DNA from: Mesocentrotus franciscanus
Taxonomy: Eukaryota; Echinodermata; Echinoidea; Camarodonta; Strongylocentrotidae
Direction: 5' to 3'
Length of the DNA stretch: 64,000 nucleotides
Assembly: GCA_037976565.1 (NCBI GenBank)
Contig: CP137672.1
Coordinates: forward strand, 18,686,335 to 18,750,334
Both the position numbers and the translations under genes were made by a program. Positions 37,313 through 49,967 of this stretch are shown in pieces. The notes under the pieces were generated by a model. That model was given only the letters and a program-made list of their open reading frames with translations. It was not told the origin of the DNA and did not search any database. The first letter of the stretch is position 1, and every line of letters starts with the position of its first letter.

Positions 37313-37376
37313 AACAACTGAATTATTCACACTCCGAATAATTTTGATGGTTTTTGCGTTTTTCGTAACTCGATAA

Positions 37377-38645
37377 TGGCAATTTGGAGGAAGTTAGTAT
37401 CATCAACCTTTAAGCATTTCAGTTTAACAAATAGTGGGGTAGCATGGTCACGCCAATATTTCTGGAGATTGGTGTAACAATGTGTTTTACATGGTCGCTC
37501 CAGTCAAGTTTTTCATTGATATAGACACCAAGGAACTTTGCACATGTCTTTCTCTCTATAGAAATATCATCTAGTTTAATATTTAGAGCAAGCTTGTCAT
37601 TAGATTTTCTACCTCTAAAATGAATATAATTTGTTTTAAGCACATTGAGAGAGAGCACATTACTTCTAAACCATAAAGTCAACTTTGGCAGTTCCGAATT
37701 TAGGTTCTGTTCAAGAGTGTTGATTTCACGATGAGACAAGAAAACACTCGTATCATCTGCAAATAAAGTATAATTTAAAGTTTTAGATACATTACAAATA
37801 TCATTGATATAAATAAGAAATAATAATGGGCCCAGGATGGATCCCTGCGGAACACCACATTTAAGATACAGAATGTCAGAGTTCACAGAGTTATTATAAG
37901 TGTATTGTCTCCTCATAGATAAGTAACTCGCAAGCCATTGTAAAGCTATACCCCTTATTCCATAGTGCTATAGCCTAGAAAGAAGAATTGAATGGTCTAG
38001 TGTGTCAAATGCTTTGCTAAGATCAAAAAATACACCAATGACATGCTCGTGAGTAGCGAGTGCACTTGAAACGTGGTCACAGAATTTCAGTAGCGCAAGA
38101 TCTATAGAATGAGACCGCCGAAATCCAAACTGATCAGGACTCAATGACTCACATTTATCTTTAAAAACTGTAGAGCCTGTATAAACAAATCGTTCTAAAA
38201 ATTTAGAAAAGCTAGTATTGAGATCGGCCTATAGTTAGAAACGACCATCACGTAATCTGTTTTTATGAACAGGAATCCCCTTGCTAGTTTGAAAGAAGAA
38301 GGAAACACTCTGGTCATTTAAGAGAGATTGCAAATGTGTACAAGAGGCGTTAGAATTGAACCAATGATCTTTTTCAATAAGAATGTACTGATTTCATCAT
38401 GCCCATAAGAGTGACTGTTATTTAGCGATCTCACTACATTGAGAATTGCAATGTAATCCGTCGGTTTTAGAAAAATAGAAGTTTTAGATGGTTCATTGAG
38501 GTACTGTGTGAAGTTGGTTCCATCTTTATTTATCATCTTGGCTTGATTTAGGCCAACGCTAACAAAATAAGTTTTATATGCATTTGCAATATCTTCTGCA
38601 TTTGTTATTTCTTTATTACCATGAACAATTTTTCCTGGAACCTCA
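37377..38645 (-). mobile_element. CR1/L2-like LINE fragment with RT catalytic core
   Basis: Same family as 28940-30492. Minus-strand frames give the RT N-terminal region (38656-38318) and, from 37916, YLKCGVPQGSILGPLLFLIY and FADDTSVFLSHREIN, the catalytic core missing from the other copy. Its C-terminal domain is missing: a 177-base deletion relative to the other copy joins at CACG near 37452, using a shared ACG, and homology stops at about 37377. Being 3'-truncated is unusual for a LINE insertion and points to later deletion. Frameshifts between 38100 and 38320 make it inactive. Confidence 0.85.
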
Positions 38646-39082
38646 ATCAATGTCATCTAAAAAGGACAACTTTTCACATGCCCTCATATTCAAAATATGA
38701 CACGACATACGTAGATAATAGTTTGGACCGATCAATCATGAGTGTAATCCCATATACCTTTTTCTATATGCAGCATATTTGTTTTCATCAAGATTGATCA
38801 ATTTGATGCATGGTCCCGAAACCTCGCAGTATACTACACCAAATCCTACGTTCTCTAAATTATAATGAACCTTTACAAATTGCTTCCAGTTTCTTTCAGG
38901 ATCTCCTTATCTCATTGTATGACCAGAACTCAACTTTTTCTTCGAAGCTGTCTAAGTTGTCATTATTATTGTGATGAATGGATGAAAGTTAAAAACACAA
39001 ATAAACAATAAATATGAAGTCTTTAAAATGATATTGTTCGGCCGCTCGCAGCAGTCTACTGCATGACATGAGCTTGCAGTTT

Positions 39083-40037
39083 TTATTTCCTTTCTTTTAA
39101 AAGTCGAATGGTTGCCACTCTATAGCGTTTCTTCATGATGAAGAAAACTACTGGATTTAGCCAGTGATTTGAATACATAATCATGTAAAGGATGAAGGAC
39201 ATAAGTTTTGGAATACCACCAAAGATATTCATTAGCATGAGAAATCCAGGCGTCCACACCAATTAAGTAGCTTGCTCCGACAACGACCGAGATCGTTATG
39301 GTGCCCTTATTCAGCTTTATATAGCAGCAGCGCCGACGGAATGAATCGAGAGTTGGCAGAGCTTGGTCTTCCAATTCTTCCTCATCACGTGGCTGAAGTG
39401 GAGCACGTGACTGTACTTGGGTACGTGACCGTAGTTCGGAGGAGCATTTACGTTTGTCATCATCTCGATCCTCATGCGATTTTGAGACGACCAGTACGTG
39501 CACGTTTAAAACAGTTGTTAGCATGACAATCGCGAAAGGTATAACGATGTAAACTGCTACGACTGGTGCTTGTTTGATGACTACGAAGATTTTTCGGTTC
39601 GAATGGCAGAGGCCAACAAATGCCCAATGAATAATGGGCAACTCCCCACTCAAAGCCCCACTTATGAGCGCCGCCATTATCAGTAACTTGATTCTCCGTC
39701 GGGTCAGGATACTGTGGTATCGCAATGGTCAATTACGAAATATCAAAATCTTTCCGTAGCAGATGGTTCCTCCTAGGAAGTCGACAACACCAAGAACGCG
39801 AAGACAGAGCCGGAGATTTGTGGTGAAAAGTGAATTTGTTGAGTTTAGGACGAGAAGATGAAGTACATTGAAAACCACAACGAGGAACACACCGATACAT
39901 CCAGAACTTATCCGTGCTATGAATACTCCATATGTTGGGTGGATGCTGGATTCGTTGCCGCTACTGTTCCCGTTAAAACTGACTAAATCCCTGTAAAATT
40001 CCCCGGTGAACGAAAGCATTGTTGTGCTTTCATCCAT
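39083..40037 (-). pseudogene. Class-A GPCR pseudogene, copy A
   Basis: It starts MDESTTMLSFTGEF at 40037 with NGNSSGNESS, a likely glycosylated N-terminus, then TM1 (GVFLVVVFNVLHLLVLNS) and TM2 (LRVLGVVDFLGGTICYG). It then ends at an in-frame TGA (39729-39731). Compared with copy B, 123 bases (41 codons) are missing there, covering TM3 and the DRY motif, and the frame resumes right after the stop with PLRYHSILTRRRIKLL, TM4 and TM5 (VAVYIVIPFAIVMLTTVLNV). A 4-base insertion near 39264 then shifts the frame in TM6/TM7. The remaining end encodes the same IRLLK tail and stops at 39083. Ligand unknown. Confidence 0.85.
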
Positions 40038-40599
40038 CCTGTGATCCTGACCCTAGTTAGACAACAAAGTTAATCAATTCAACCAGCAAAAACTTTTAAC
40101 ATACTCTTGAATTCGTTTCTACAATTAATAATGATGTGATGCAAGCAAGTGCGTATTCCTTTAGAGAGACTGTTCCTCCAACAAAATATAAGCCCTTCTT
40201 CCAGCGATGTTTTCTCGTAAACGTGGAAAATATAGAAAGGATTCACGAATATCTTGACTTACATAAATCGATAAATCATGACTGACCAAAGAGATATCAC
40301 AACATCTCTTTGGACTGACGTACGTGGTAGAGCATTACATTATAACGGGATTGCGTGCGAGAGAAATGGTAATAGGATGAATGATAAAAATATCCTAACT
40401 CAAGTACACCAGCGGCGTCGCTATAGAAGGGAAAAGAGGGTGGTACGTAGTGTTTATAACACCTGCAGCTGCCCCGCCGCGCCCCCCCCCTTAAAATTTT
40501 GGTCGGCAAATATTTCAATTTTGTTGGCGGAAACTTTGTGATTTCAAAATGGGCCTATTTAAGCAAATGAGAAAGTTTAGAACTTCATACGAAACCTCT

Positions 40600-41125
40600 G
40601 ATTAGTGCCCACTTTGCCTCTTAAAAGTGCCCCTTTTCTTTTTAATAAGAGCCCCTTTCTCTTCTCATAAATGCTCCATTTCACTTCTGATACATTTATC
40701 AGAAGTGAAAAGGAGCATTTATGAGAAGGGAAAGGTGCTCTTATGATATCATAATCTGATTGGTGCCCCTTTTCATTAGACAATGGTTCCTTTTCCTTTG
40801 CAATCAGTGCCCCTTATCAGGTACGAGAAGGAAGTGCCTATTTCAGCTCTGATAATTGTCCATTTTACTCTGACACGTGCTCCCTTTTCCTTTCTAATAA
40901 TTGCCCTTTTCCTTTTAATAAGAGCCCTTCTCCTTTCTTCTTTTATAATAAATACCTCTTATCCATTCTCATAGGTGCCTTTTTTATCTCTGGTGAGTGC
41001 CCCTTTCCTGGTGCGAGAAGTGCCCCTTTTCACCTCTGATAAAGTCCCTTTTTACTTTGACATGTTCTCCTTTTATTTTCTAGAAAGTGTTCTTTTCCCT
41101 TCTGATATGCGCCCCCTTTTCCTTT
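40600..41125. repeat. Degenerate TGCCCCTTTT-type minisatellite, segment 1
   Basis: Phrases like AGTGCCCCTTTTCCTTTCTAAT and CCTCTGATAA recur every 30-40 bases with much variation. Equivalent arrays are at about 45330-45900 and 51845-52490 in segments 2 and 3. Polypyrimidine bias gives long spurious frames. Confidence 0.75.
40645..40744. repeat. 50-bp-arm hairpin inside the minisatellite
   Basis: ATAAGAGCCCCTTTCTCTTC onward through CACTTCTGATA is followed directly by its near-perfect reverse complement ending GGTGCTCTTAT, leaving a loop of only a few bases. Segment 3 keeps it at 52011-52105; segment 2 has only one arm's worth of sequence. Confidence 0.85.
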
Positions 41126-41879
41126 CCCCATAATATGTGACCCTGATTTGAGCAACTATAAGAGCATCATTTTCATTAATTTCCCCCATTGTTGATATAA
41201 TTATGTACCTTTTTAAAGGCCTCTTCAGTCTTTCACGATGAAATTGTGCTTATTAAACCCCATTAGGATTTGTTTCTGCCTCTTGTTAAGATGTATTAGG
41301 TCACAATGCGACCTCGCAAATCTGCTCGCTTAATTCGCTCTTTCGCAATGCATATTCAGACCATTATACTCCCGACTGCAAAGTATGCTGCTTAATCAGC
41401 ATATTGGACCATGTAAAGAGAGAAACAAATATCGAAATCATCCCTGATAATGTAATCACAATGTAGGGGTATGTACCAATGTCTAAAATGGTATACATGT
41501 ATTTTCGTTTTGAGGTTTCCCTTTGCAGGTGCTCCTTCTTTGTTGATGCCCACCTCCATTTTGGAAGACACTCCGCCGCACCTGCTCTGAATCAATGGTC
41601 TAGGTCATCATATAAAACAAGGGAAACGCTCTTGGCGGTCTCGCCTGCATTACGCGATTCGATATGACAAATTGAGGTTGGGACATTATTTATAGGCATG
41701 GTGGCCCATTAGCAGGCCCCCAAAAATGAAATCCTCTGAATATAATCAGCATCTTGAAGTGAATATTGACTAAGAAATCATCAGAAAAATGATTTACTAT
41801 TATTTGTACCAAGATTGATAACTTTCATGAAATATGAACAAATAACAAAAATTGATTTGTTAATACTCATATTAAGTTG

Positions 41880-42480
41880 TGAAAACATAATCCAAGTCTA
41901 CTGACCTAAAATGACCTTTGACCTTGACTTTGTGACCTGGAATTTGTGTCATATGAATTGTGATACTTGATTACCCTTGGGTACAAGTTCATGGAAATTG
42001 AACAAACACTTTTGAAATGATGCTAAAAATTCAAAACGTGATGTTGATGCCACAACAAAGTCGAAATTTGCAGACCTGAAATTACATTTTACTTTGATTT
42101 TGTCACCTAAAAGACTAATCACACGATTGGTGATACTTGATAACCCTTTATGTTCAAGTTTCATGGAATAGGAATGTATACTTTCAAAATTATGTTAACA
42201 ATTCAAAATCTTAACCTAATGCCACAACAAAGTCTAAGTTTGTTGACCTGAAATGACCTTTGACCTTGACTTTGTGACCTGAAATTCTCCTCACATGATT
42301 GGGGATACTTGATAACCATTTAGTCCAAGTTTTATTGAATAAAACTTATACTTTCAAAATTATATTAAAAACTCAAAAACTTAACCTTGGTTAAGTTTTT
42401 GATGTTGACGCCGCCGCGCCGCGCGCCCCCACCGGAAAAGCGGCGCCTATGTCCCGCTTTTTGGTACGCAGTCGAGACAA
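41880..42480. repeat. TGACCT-rich repeat with CpG-rich end, segment 1
   Basis: About 175-base sub-units each contain a block such as ATGACCTTTGACCTTGACTT followed by TGTGACCTG and GGTGATACTTGATAACC. The repeat ends in a CpG-rich stretch (GCCGCCGCGCCGCGCG) followed by GCGGCGCCTATG. Copies stand at 47935-48300 and 52670-53390. Confidence 0.7.
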
Positions 42481-42619
42481 AAAAAATCATTTGCACGCGG
42501 ACCTATAGGGCCGATACTGGCCAAGCCATTTCAGCGATATTGTCTCATACGACATATTGAGGTGGACAAAGTTTGTGCTAGCTTTCATTGGGTTTGTAGC
42601 CATGGATTAATTCTCTTAA

Positions 42620-43386
42620 AGGGCAAGTCCACTCCAAAAATAACTTACTTTCAATAAAAGCAGAACAATCTGACAAACCAATCAAAAAAAGTTTGAGCAA
42701 AATCGGATAACTAATAAGAAAGTTTTTGAAAAAGTATGTAAAACTATGGAACAATGAGAATCACAACACAAATTGCCAAGATTGTTATCAGTTTGTGACG
42801 TCATGTCCTCACAACTTATCAATTGCTTTATATAGTGTAATCCCATTAATTTCCCTTTTTATCCCCCAAAACTTGATTTCCCATGCCTTTGCCCAGGTTA
42901 TATGATTTGTATTTTGTATCATATTGCGTGCATGACATTTCCCAAAACTTTTATGAATTTTGAAGAATTGATACTATTTTCTGAATATTGTATTTCATAA
43001 TTATTGATTTTTATATAAATAGTTTATCATAATTCAATTTTCATGATTTAACTGGACAAAAATTACTCTTTATTTGTGCATCCACACAAAAACATATTAC
43101 TAACAATCTAACTTGGATGCTGGTGTGAAGAAATAAGATTCTTAGGGTGAAAATAGGAAATTTATATTATCAATATAAAGAAAATAATTAGTGGATAGTG
43201 AGGACCATACGTCACAGACTCATGAGTGAGTTGCCAATTTGTGTAGTGATTTTCAAAGTTTTCATGTCATTAAAAATTCATAACTTTCTTATTAGTTATC
43301 CGATTTTGCTCGAACTTTTTTTGATTGGTTTGTCTGATTTTTCTGGTTCTATTGAACGTAAGTTATTTTTGGAATGGACTTGGGCT
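42620..43386. mobile_element. 767-bp TTAA MITE, copy 1
   Basis: The ends are AGGGCAAGTCCACTCCAAAA and, inverted, AGCCCAAGTCCATTCCAAAA; the inverted repeats extend imperfectly for about 200 bases, including a GTGACGTCATG/TGACGTATGG part. It is flanked by TTAA (42616-42619 and 43387-43390), as for piggyBac-type insertions. The empty site is in segment 2 at 48415-48418. No transposase. Confidence 0.9.
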
Positions 43387-44261
43387 TTAATTTCATATAA
43401 AAATTAAAATTATATGAAGGTTGTGAAATTTCATTTGTCTTCTTATAAACATCAAATTTACCCCGTACGACAATGGTCTAGACAATTGATCCACATGTTA
43501 CAAGTATGCATAATATATTTATTGCTCTAGCCCAATTTTAGATATGTTTAAATTTTCATTCTTTTTTTCTTTTTGTTTGTGTGTTATTCGTGAAAGTCAA
43601 TAGAAAATGTATATACTGTACACTGCAAGATAAATTTCAAATCGTTTTGAGTTGTGATTTAATGACTTTATTACACTTCTCAAATCGTGAAGGAACAGTG
43701 AGATTTAAAAATCATATTATATCAAGGTTTGAAGCTATCATAAATATGAATATCAACCAAGAAATTTCCACTGCACATATTTGTAATTACCAATAATAAT
43801 ACATGATACATTTAATTACAATTACACAAAAGATTGAATGAGTTGCTGTCATCAATAAATACTGTTTGCACTTATCTCAAGAAAGGTCGAGAGAAAATGA
43901 TACAATTTATAAGCCAAATGGAGAGTATATCACCGAATATACAGTAAAAATTAGTGTTTATTACAATGAGTCTTTTAAAAATAGAACTATAGATTGCATA
44001 ATCATATAAAAACAGCTGCCACAATATATATAAATTCCATATGTTCAACAAACTTCCTAAAAAGGCTAGTTTAATATTAAAGGGCAATCCAACCTTTGTA
44101 ATAAGTTCATTTGTATGAAAGCAGAAAAATAAGAGAAACAAAATGGCGAAACTTTGAAATAAATCAGACCAATGATAAGAGTTATAATGTATGAGATCAC
44201 TAAATGATCAATTAATGCTCAATTAATGTTATATGACATCACTAAATCTTTGCCAATCTCA

Positions 44262-44755
44262 TAACTGGAATTTTATATGTGGATTTTGACGTAGTCACAG
44301 ACAACTCTCCCATTTGTTGAAAAATATCATTGATTTCTCTTTTTCTCCTATGTGCCTTCTCCCTTGTGGTACTATTCAAAATATATTATGGATAGCATAT
44401 TATTATACACCCTCTAAAATGAAAAGACCCTCCATAGTCTTACATTTTGAGAAAATGCCATTTAGGCATTAGTGTACGTAGTTAAAGTTATCTGGCACAC
44501 CATCAGAGTAACTGGAATTTTATCTGTGGATTTTGAAGTAGTCACAGACAACTCTCCCATTTGTTGAAAAATATCATTGATTTCTCTTTTTCTCCTATGT
44601 GCCTTCTCGCTTGTGGCATTATTCAAAATATATTATGGATAGCATATTATTATACACCCTCGAAAATGAAAAGACCCTCCATAGTCTTACATTTTGAGAA
44701 AATGCCAATTAGTCATTAGTGTACGTAGTTAAAGTTATCTGGCACACCATCAGAG
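44262..44755 (+). repeat. 247-bp tandem duplication inside segment 2
   Basis: The stretch from TAACTGGAATTTTAT to ATCAGAG (44262-44508) is repeated immediately (44509-44755) with few changes, and the other segments have it once. It is a young local duplication. Confidence 0.85.
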
Positions 44756-45329
44756 TAAAATTACCAATTCTGCAAATTTGAAGATCCTATACAAAGAATG
44801 ATTACAACTTTAAGATACTCATACCTTGGGAAAAATGGGAAAAGGGGGTGGTAGGGTTTAAAACACCTGCAGCTGCCCCACCTCCCCCTAAAATTTTGGT
44901 CGGCAAATATTTCAATTTTGTTGTCGGAAACTTTGTAATGTCAAAATGGGCCTTTTTCAGCAAATGAGAAAGTTGAGAACTTCAAACGAAACCCCGTCGC
45001 CTGGTATTTAAAACAGTTGAGCGCCGCCCCTAGAAAATTCGGAAGTACCAGCATCACACAGTGGAGTCCCATTACAGCATCTGCTGCCACAAAGAACGAG
45101 AAGTTTCATACGGTGAATTTCCATACTGTGGTAACCGTCAAGTGTCAACTTTCGCTTTTGAAAGAGGAAGTATAGGATTAATTTGATATGTTCAAGTTAC
45201 TACATATGAGATTTTTACACATCAAATTACTGAGCAAAGTACTCTGAATCAGAGGCGGCGCTCCCGGCAGGGGGGGGCAGGGTGTACAGTGCCCCCACGC
45301 TCATTCAAGTACCCCAAAAGTGCCTCCTT

Positions 45330-45900
45330 TTACTTCAGATAAGTGGTCCTTTTCTTTCTAATAGGTGCCCATTCTACATTCTTAAAAGTGATCATTACCA
45401 CCTCTGATTAGTGCCCCCTTTACCTCTGAAAAGTGCCCCTATTCTCTTTAATGACAGCCCCTTTCCCTCCTCATAAAATAATGCTCTTTTTCACTTCTGA
45501 TAAATGCATCTATCAAAATCTGATAGGTGCCCCTTTTCATTCGACAAGGGTCCCTTTTCCTTTGCAATAAGTACCCCTTATCATGTACGAGAAGTGCCTA
45601 TTTCACCTCTGATAATATTGCCCATTTTACTCTGACACGCGCTCTCTTTTCCTTTCTAATAATTGCCCTTTTCCTTTTAAATAAGAGCTTCTCCCCCATC
45701 GACTATTAACCCTCTTCTTTTATAATTAATGCCTTTAATCCATTCTTATAGGTGCCTTTTTTAATCTCTGGTAAGTGCCCCTTTCCTGGCGCGAGAAGTG
45801 ACACTTGACCTCTGATAAAGGCCCTTTTTACTTTGACACGTTCTCCCTTTATTTTCTAGAAAGTGTTATTTTCCCTTCTGATAAGCGCTCTCTTTTCCTT
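45330..45900. repeat. TGCCCC-type minisatellite, segment 2
   Basis: Same family as 40600-41125. It lacks the long hairpin. Confidence 0.7.
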
Positions 45901-47161
45901 TCCCCATAATAATTAGGTGCCCTTGATTTGAAGCTCTTTTTCTTTAATTTCCCCCATTGTTGATATAATTATGTACCTTTTTAAAGGCCTCTTCAGTCTT
46001 TCACGATAAAATTGTGCTTGAATCCTCATTAGAATTTGTTTTATCCTCTTGTTAAGATGTATTGTTATTAGGTCACAATGCAACCTCACAAATCTTTTTT
46101 TTTTTGCTTGCTCGCTACCCATTTACCTGAAGAATAAGTAGCCGACATCTTGGACATTCCTTTTTTCAACAAACCGTATATGAATATTCAATTTACATAA
46201 TCCCTACCTGGGTATTAAGTAAATCAAGGATATGTTTAACTAATCTTACAATAATTGAAATGTGGGGTGAAGGTTTTGATTCAAAGTCACAGATGTAAAA
46301 AATAACAGTTTGTAACATGGAAATTACAACATGTACCATCACCCCATCCTGACTCATATGAACACACCACTGAGTCTACCAGGGAAAGTTACAATGCTAC
46401 AATAAAAAATGGAATTCCTGTTCACTCGTGCATAAAAGTTTGGTTTAATAAACCATGAAATTCACTCAGCAAATCATGAATGTATAATATCACCCTCAAT
46501 TTTGTAAGCTCCAAAGGATTTACCTCTCACAAATTGAAGGCTAATTCCTGCGCAAACTAATTTTCATACCCTTTACAAAAGTGAGCAGTGCTCACCCAAG
46601 CATGAATTATTTTCGGACTTTTTGGTGTCCTATGAAAGTTGAGTTTATGAGCTTTCCATACATATAAAACTTTTCCCCCAGAGTTATATATTTTTTATTC
46701 GGCAGCCATTTCAAAAGTGTATAGTGTTTTGGGGGACGCACGGTATACCAATGTCTAAAATGGTATACATGTATTTTCGTTTTGAGGTTTCCCTTTGCAG
46801 GTGCCCCTTCTTTGTTGGTGCCCATTTTGGAAGACACTCCGCCGCCCCTACTCGGAACCAATGGTTTGGGTCATCATTAAGGCACCACCCACTTCTATAA
46901 ACAAGGGAAACGCTCTTGGCGGTCTCGCCTGCATCACGCAATCCGATATGACAAATTGAGGTTGGGACACCATTTATAGGCAGGGTGGCCCATAATTAGC
47001 AGGCCCCCCAAAATGAAATTCTCTGAATATAATCAGCATTTTAAAGTGAATATTGAATAACAATCATCAGAAAAGTTATTTACTATTATTTGTACCAAGA
47101 TTGATAACTTTCATTAAATATGAACAAATAACAAAAATTGATTTGTTAATACTCATATTAA

Positions 47162-47934
47162 AGGCCAAGTCCACTCCAAAAATAACTTACTTTCAATAGA
47201 AGCAGAAAAATCAGACAAACCAATCGAAAAAAGTTTGAGTAAATTCGGATAACTTATAAGAAAGTTAGGAATTTTTAATGACATGAAAAACTTTGAAAAT
47301 CACTATACAAATTGGCAACTCACTCATGAGTCTGTGACGTCATGTCCTCACTATCTCTAATCATTTTCTTTATATTGATAACATAAATTCCTATTTTCCC
47401 TAAGACTCTTAGAAGTTAGATTGATAGTAATATGTTTTTGTGTGGATGCACTAATATAGAGGTTTTTTCAGTTAAATCATAACAAATGTGAAATTTGATA
47501 AACTATGTATATAAAAATTAATAATTATGAATATACAATATTCAGAAAACAGTATCAATTCTTCAAAGATCATTAAAGATTTTGTGAAATGTCATGCACT
47601 CAATATGATACAAATCATATAACCTGGCCAAAGGCATGGGGAAATCAAGTTTTGGGGGATAAAAAGGGAAATTAATGGGATTAAACTAGCCTAGATTAAA
47701 CTATAAAAAGCAATTGATAAATAGTGAGGACATGACGTCACAACTTGAAAACCAAATTGGTAATTTGTGTAGTGATTTTCATTGTTCCATAGTTTTACAT
47801 ACTTTTTCAAAAATTTCATAACTTTCTTATTAGTTATCCGATTTTGCTCAAACTTTTTTTGATTGGTTTGTCTGATTTTTCTGCTTCTAGTGAAAGTAAA
47901 TTATTTTTGGAGTGGACTTGTACTTTAAGTTGTG
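47162..47934. mobile_element. 773-bp TTAA MITE, copy 2
   Basis: Same family as 42620-43386, with ends AGGCCAAGTCCACTCC and GGAGTGGACTTGTACT. TTAA flanks it at 47158-47161 and 47935-47938. Empty sites reading ATATTAAGTTGTG are present in segment 1 (41872-41875) and segment 3 (52664-52667). Confidence 0.9.
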
Positions 47935-48300
47935 AAAAATATAATCCAATTTTACTGACCTAAATGACCTTTGACCTTGACTTTGTGACCTGGAATTTGT
48001 GTCATATGATTTGTGATACTTGATTACCCTTTGAACACTTTTGAAATTATGCTAAAAATTCAAAATCTTGATGTTGATACCACAACAAAGTCTAAGTTTG
48101 CAGACCTGAAATGACATTTGACCTTGACTTTTTCACCTAAAAGACTAATCACGTGATTGGTGATACTTGATAACCCTCATGTTCAAGTTTCATGGAATAG
48201 GAATGTATACTTTCAAAATTATATTAAAAATTCAACAACTTAACCTTGGTTAATTTTTGATGTTGACGACGCCGTCGCCGGAAAAATCATTTGCACGCGG
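47935..48300. repeat. TGACCT-rich repeat, segment 2
   Basis: Shorter version of 41880-42480, with AATGACCTTTGACCTTGAC near 47964 and a TGTTGACGACGCCGTCGCCGG end. Confidence 0.7.
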
Positions 48301-49967
48301 ACCTATAGGGCCGATACTGGCCAAGCCATTTCAGCGATATTGTCTCATACGACATATTGAGATAGACAATTTTGTGCTTGCTTTCGTCGGGTTTGTAGCC
48401 ATGGATTAATTCTCTTAATTTCATACGAAAAGTAAAGTTATATGAAGGTTGTGAGATTTCATTCCCCTTCGTATAAATATCAAATTTACCCTGTACGACA
48501 TATCATGGTCTAGAAATGATCCACATTGTTAAAGCCCTTCTGCACTAGTTTGGCCAGGAGGGATTAGAGGGATTAGCGTGGTCACTGACAGGTATCAAGG
48601 TTTGAAGCTATCATAAATATGATTATGAACCAAGAAATGTCCCTGCACATATTCGCAATAAACATTAATAATACATGATACATTTAATTGCAATTACACA
48701 ATAGACTGAATGAGTTGCTGTAATCAATAAATACTGTTTGCACTTATCTGAATAAAGACCGAGAGCAAATGATACAATTTCTAAACCAAATTGAGAGTAC
48801 ATGTATATCACCAAATATACAGTGTCTATTACAATGAGCCTTTTAATAATATTGTGCAGTACCATAACATTATAAACTATTCTGCACTTGTGCCTAGAAG
48901 CCGAGTTTAAATTGGAACATAAACTATATATTGCATAAACATATAAAAACAGCTGCCACAATATATATAAATTCCATATGTTCAACAAAATTCCTAAAAA
49001 GGCTAGTCTAATATTAAAGGGCAATCCAACCTTTGTAATAAGTTCATTTGTATGAAAGCAGAAAAATAAGAGAAACAAAATGGCGAAACTTTGAAATAAA
49101 TCAGACCAATGATAAGAGTTATAATGTATGAGATCACTAAATGATCACTTAATGCTCAATTAATGTTATATGACATCACTAAATCTATGCCAATCTCATA
49201 ACTGGAATTTGATCTGTGGATTTTGACGTAGTCACAGACAACTCGCCCATTTGTTGAAAAATATCATTGATTTCTCTTTTTCTCCTATGTGCCTTCTCCC
49301 TTGTGGCACTATTCAAAATATATTATGGATAGCATATTATTATACACCCTCTAAAATGAAAAGACCCTCCATAGTCTTACATTTTGAGAAAATCCCATTT
49401 AGTTATTAGTGTACGTAGTTAAAGTTATCTGGCACACCATCAGAGTAAAATTACCAATTCTGCAAATTTGAAGATCCTATACAAAGAATGATTACAACTT
49501 TAAGATACTCATACCTTTCTTATTTTTATCAGATTTCAGCACAAATTTTTACCAGTATGATTTCTTAATTGTTCTGCTTCCTTTTAGAATAGTTGTCCAT
49601 TAAGGTTGAAATTCTATTTAAGAGTTTATCTTGAATTGAAAGTATTCTTGCACTTTTTTTAATGCAGCGTATTTGTTTTCATCAAGATTGAGTCATTAAA
49701 AAAAAAATTGATGCATGATCCCGAAACCTCGCAGTATACTACAGCAAGTCCTACTACTATAAATTATATGCTTCCAATTTCTTTCAGGATCTCATTATCT
49801 GATTGTATGACCAGAACTCAAATTTTTCTTCGAAGCTGTCTAAGTTGTCATTATTATTCTGATGAATGGATAACAGTTAAAAACACAAATAAACAATAAA
49901 TATGAAGTCTAAAAAATGATACTGTTCGGCCGCTCGCAGACTACTTCATAACATGAGCTTGCAGTTT

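Larger units (their letters stand above)
31729..43510. repeat. Tandem segmental duplication, segment 1
   Basis: First of four related segments. It starts at AATACATTTATTGCTCTAGCCC (also near 43511 and 55834) and holds in order: a block with the GAGTTGTGATTTAATGACTTTATTACAC phrase near 33727, a LINE fragment, GPCR copy A, a TGCCCC-type minisatellite, a CpG-rich and TGACCT-rich block, and a 767-bp TTAA element. Relative to the others it carries extra sequence of about 1.85 kb at 31830-33685 and the 845-bp MITE at 33938. Borders are approximate. Confidence 0.75.
43511..48590. repeat. Tandem segmental duplication, segment 2
   Basis: It follows the same order as segment 1 but passes from the first block (to about 44830) directly to the GGGAAAAGGGGGTGGTAGGG sequence that lies beyond the receptor in the other segments. 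The GPCR and its flanks are therefore deleted. It carries its own TTAA MITE at 47162 and extra sequence near 46090-46610. Confidence 0.75.

Noticed and set aside
48665..49078. 137-codon minus-strand frame, repeated at 34798, 43872 and 56034
   Set aside because: It recurs because the segment is duplicated, but the copies differ by frame-breaking indels and the protein has no domain. It looks like non-coding repeat sequence, though conservation between segments was worth noting.
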